DNA of 5,506 nucleotides from an uncultured Bacilli bacterium (GTDB lineage: Bacteria; Bacillota_I; Bacilli_A; RF39; UBA660): NCBI GenBank assembly GCA_947629425.1, contig CANRDR010000101.1:1-5506 (forward strand), written 5' to 3'. The position numbers were made by a program, and so were the translations under genes. Positions 4,663-5,506 of this stretch are shown one piece after another (position 1 is the first letter of the stretch; each line of letters starts with the position of its first letter). Below the pieces are notes generated by a model. It saw nothing but the letters and a program-made list of their open reading frames with translations. It made no database searches and was not told where the DNA came from.

Positions 4663-5506
4663 CATAGCATGTATTGTTATAAATATTATTACAATAATAC
4701 CAATTATACTTAAACTATATATTATATATTTTATTATATCCTTATTTACTTTCTTTTGATTAGTACTTTCTGTATTTTCTATTGTAGGTATTTCTATAGT
4801 AGTTGGTAAATATTTTCTTGTTATAACTACAGTATAAATTCTTTCTTCATTATTTTCTGCAATAACTTTAATATTAAATATATTTTCTCCTTCATTTAAA
4901 TCAAAAGTACCTAATCCTTCTATTTTAGATAATTTATCTTCACTAGTAGCACTTATTTCTATTTTATCTATATTATTTTCAACTTCTTTTTCATATGTTA
5001 AAGTTTCTTTATTAAATTCTATATCTAAATCACTTATTTTTAAATTAGATAAATAGTTATTATTTGATTTAGCTTTCGTTGTAGTTGTTGTTTTAGTTGT
5101 TGAAGGCTTTGTTGTTTCAATTTTTTTTGGTACATTATCTAAATAAATATAACCTATTATTAAACTACTATTTCTATCTTGTTTACAAGATTCACAAAAT
5201 CCAGTTCCATTATATGCTTCTCTTATATAATTTCCATTTTCATCTTGTATATAATTACCATATTCATCGACCTTATAAGATTCTCTACCACCTTCAGTAG
5301 TATATAAATATTCACTATCAAATGAATTTACAAATGCAACATGTCCATATCCACCTGAACCACTAAATACTACAATTGAATTATTTTTTGGTTCACTTCC
5401 TACTTCATAACCAGCATTTTTTGCACTATTATACCAACTTATTGCATTACCCCAACCAGGTAAAGAAACACCCATTTTTGAATATGCTTGGTCCCAAGCT
5501 ACATAT
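4648..5506 (-). CDS. CHAP-domain surface hydrolase with cadherin-like domain and C-terminal membrane anchor (5' end missing)
   Basis: CHAP domains are papain-like amidases/endopeptidases that cut peptidoglycan. The frame is open to the window edge: codons before the ATG at 5475 read YVAWDQAYSK, which is CHAP sequence, so the true start is outside. Numbering from the first in-window codon: CHAP core 1-122 with GWGNAISWY (17-25), catalytic-His motif GYGHVAFV (52-59, His55) and TTEGG (69-73); the catalytic Cys should lie just upstream. A tandem DEYGNYIQ/DENGNYIR repeat (80-95) and FCESC (103-107) follow. Then come a Thr/Lys linker (131-146), a cadherin-like beta-sandwich domain (about 151-230, YLSNLKISD to YTVVITR), a second linker, and a hydrophobic helix (about 257-280) ending KKRN. 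This suggests a protein anchored in the membrane with its catalytic part outside. No LPXTG motif is visible. Confidence 0.88.
   Translation of the reverse strand, partial: YVAWDQAYSKMGVSLPGWGNAISWYNSAKNAGYEVGSEPKNNSIVVFSGSGGYGHVAFVNSFDSEYLYTTEGGRESYKVDEYGNYIQDENGNYIREAYNGTGFCESCKQDRNSSLIIGYIYLDNVPKKIETTKPSTTKTTTTTKAKSNNNYLSNLKISDLDIEFNKETLTYEKEVENNIDKIEISATSEDKLSKIEGLGTFDLNEGENIFNIKVIAENNEERIYTVVITRKYLPTTIEIPTIENTESTNQKKVNKDIIKYIIYSLSIIGIIVIIFITIHAMKKRN

Noticed and set aside
5097..5300. Plus-strand open frame of 67 codons
   Set aside because: It is antisense to the CHAP protein linker and repeats, and is rich in Leu/Tyr/His only because of the complementary codons.

Overview
The window is extremely AT-rich, and every supported gene lies on the minus strand, so it reads from the right edge to the left. 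TGA is used as a stop (the radical SAM gene and a 23-codon ORF) and tryptophans are TGG, so the standard bacterial code applies rather than the Mycoplasma code. Codon bias, Firmicutes-type LexA boxes and GGTGA/GGAGG ribosome sites suggest a small-genome, low-GC Bacillota, for example a gut Mollicutes/RF39-like lineage. The taxonomy is an inference.

Layout in transcription order. (1) 5506-4648: the 3' part of a cell-surface CHAP-domain hydrolase with a cadherin-like domain and a C-terminal membrane anchor, ending in a terminator. (2) 4609-4571: a LexA box over a TTTACA-17-TATAAT promoter, then 4553-3345: a radical SAM DNA modification/repair protein (TIGR03916 type) whose last five residues, QLTLF, match the beta-sliding-clamp binding motif. 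(3) 3298-2687: a separate unit with its own strong promoter, a structured RNA of about 180 nt, an intrinsic terminator, and then a 126-aa protein resembling the PBECR (barnase/EndoU/colicin/RelE-like) nuclease superfamily. This is the layout of type III toxin-antitoxin loci, but with a different apparent toxin class and no obvious repeat array. (4) 2654-2527: a second LexA box and promoter with identical geometry, driving a 23-aa ORF that is essentially the C-terminal tail of the radical SAM protein, clamp motif included. (5) 2530-1763: the DUF4130/TIGR03915 partner of the radical SAM protein, starting at a TTG inside the TTGA stop/start overlap of the micro-ORF. (6) 1779-245: a divergent groEL overlapping the DUF4130 gene, with a frameshift at an A8 run near its 3' end and no groES beside it. 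(7) A terminator, then the first 16 codons of another gene leaving the window.

The most striking point is the interruption of the normally adjacent radical SAM/DUF4130 pair. A 54-bp direct repeat (51/54 identical) of the radical SAM tail lies on both sides of the RNA-nuclease cassette. Recombination between the copies would delete exactly 818 bp and recreate a direct TTGA-coupled radical SAM-DUF4130 junction. The inserted segment therefore seems to have restored both the SOS promoter and the translational coupling needed by the downstream genes. The candidate new biology is the RNA-nuclease module (possible RNA-antitoxin/toxin) and the SOS-controlled clamp-motif micropeptide. Both are inferences from sequence.
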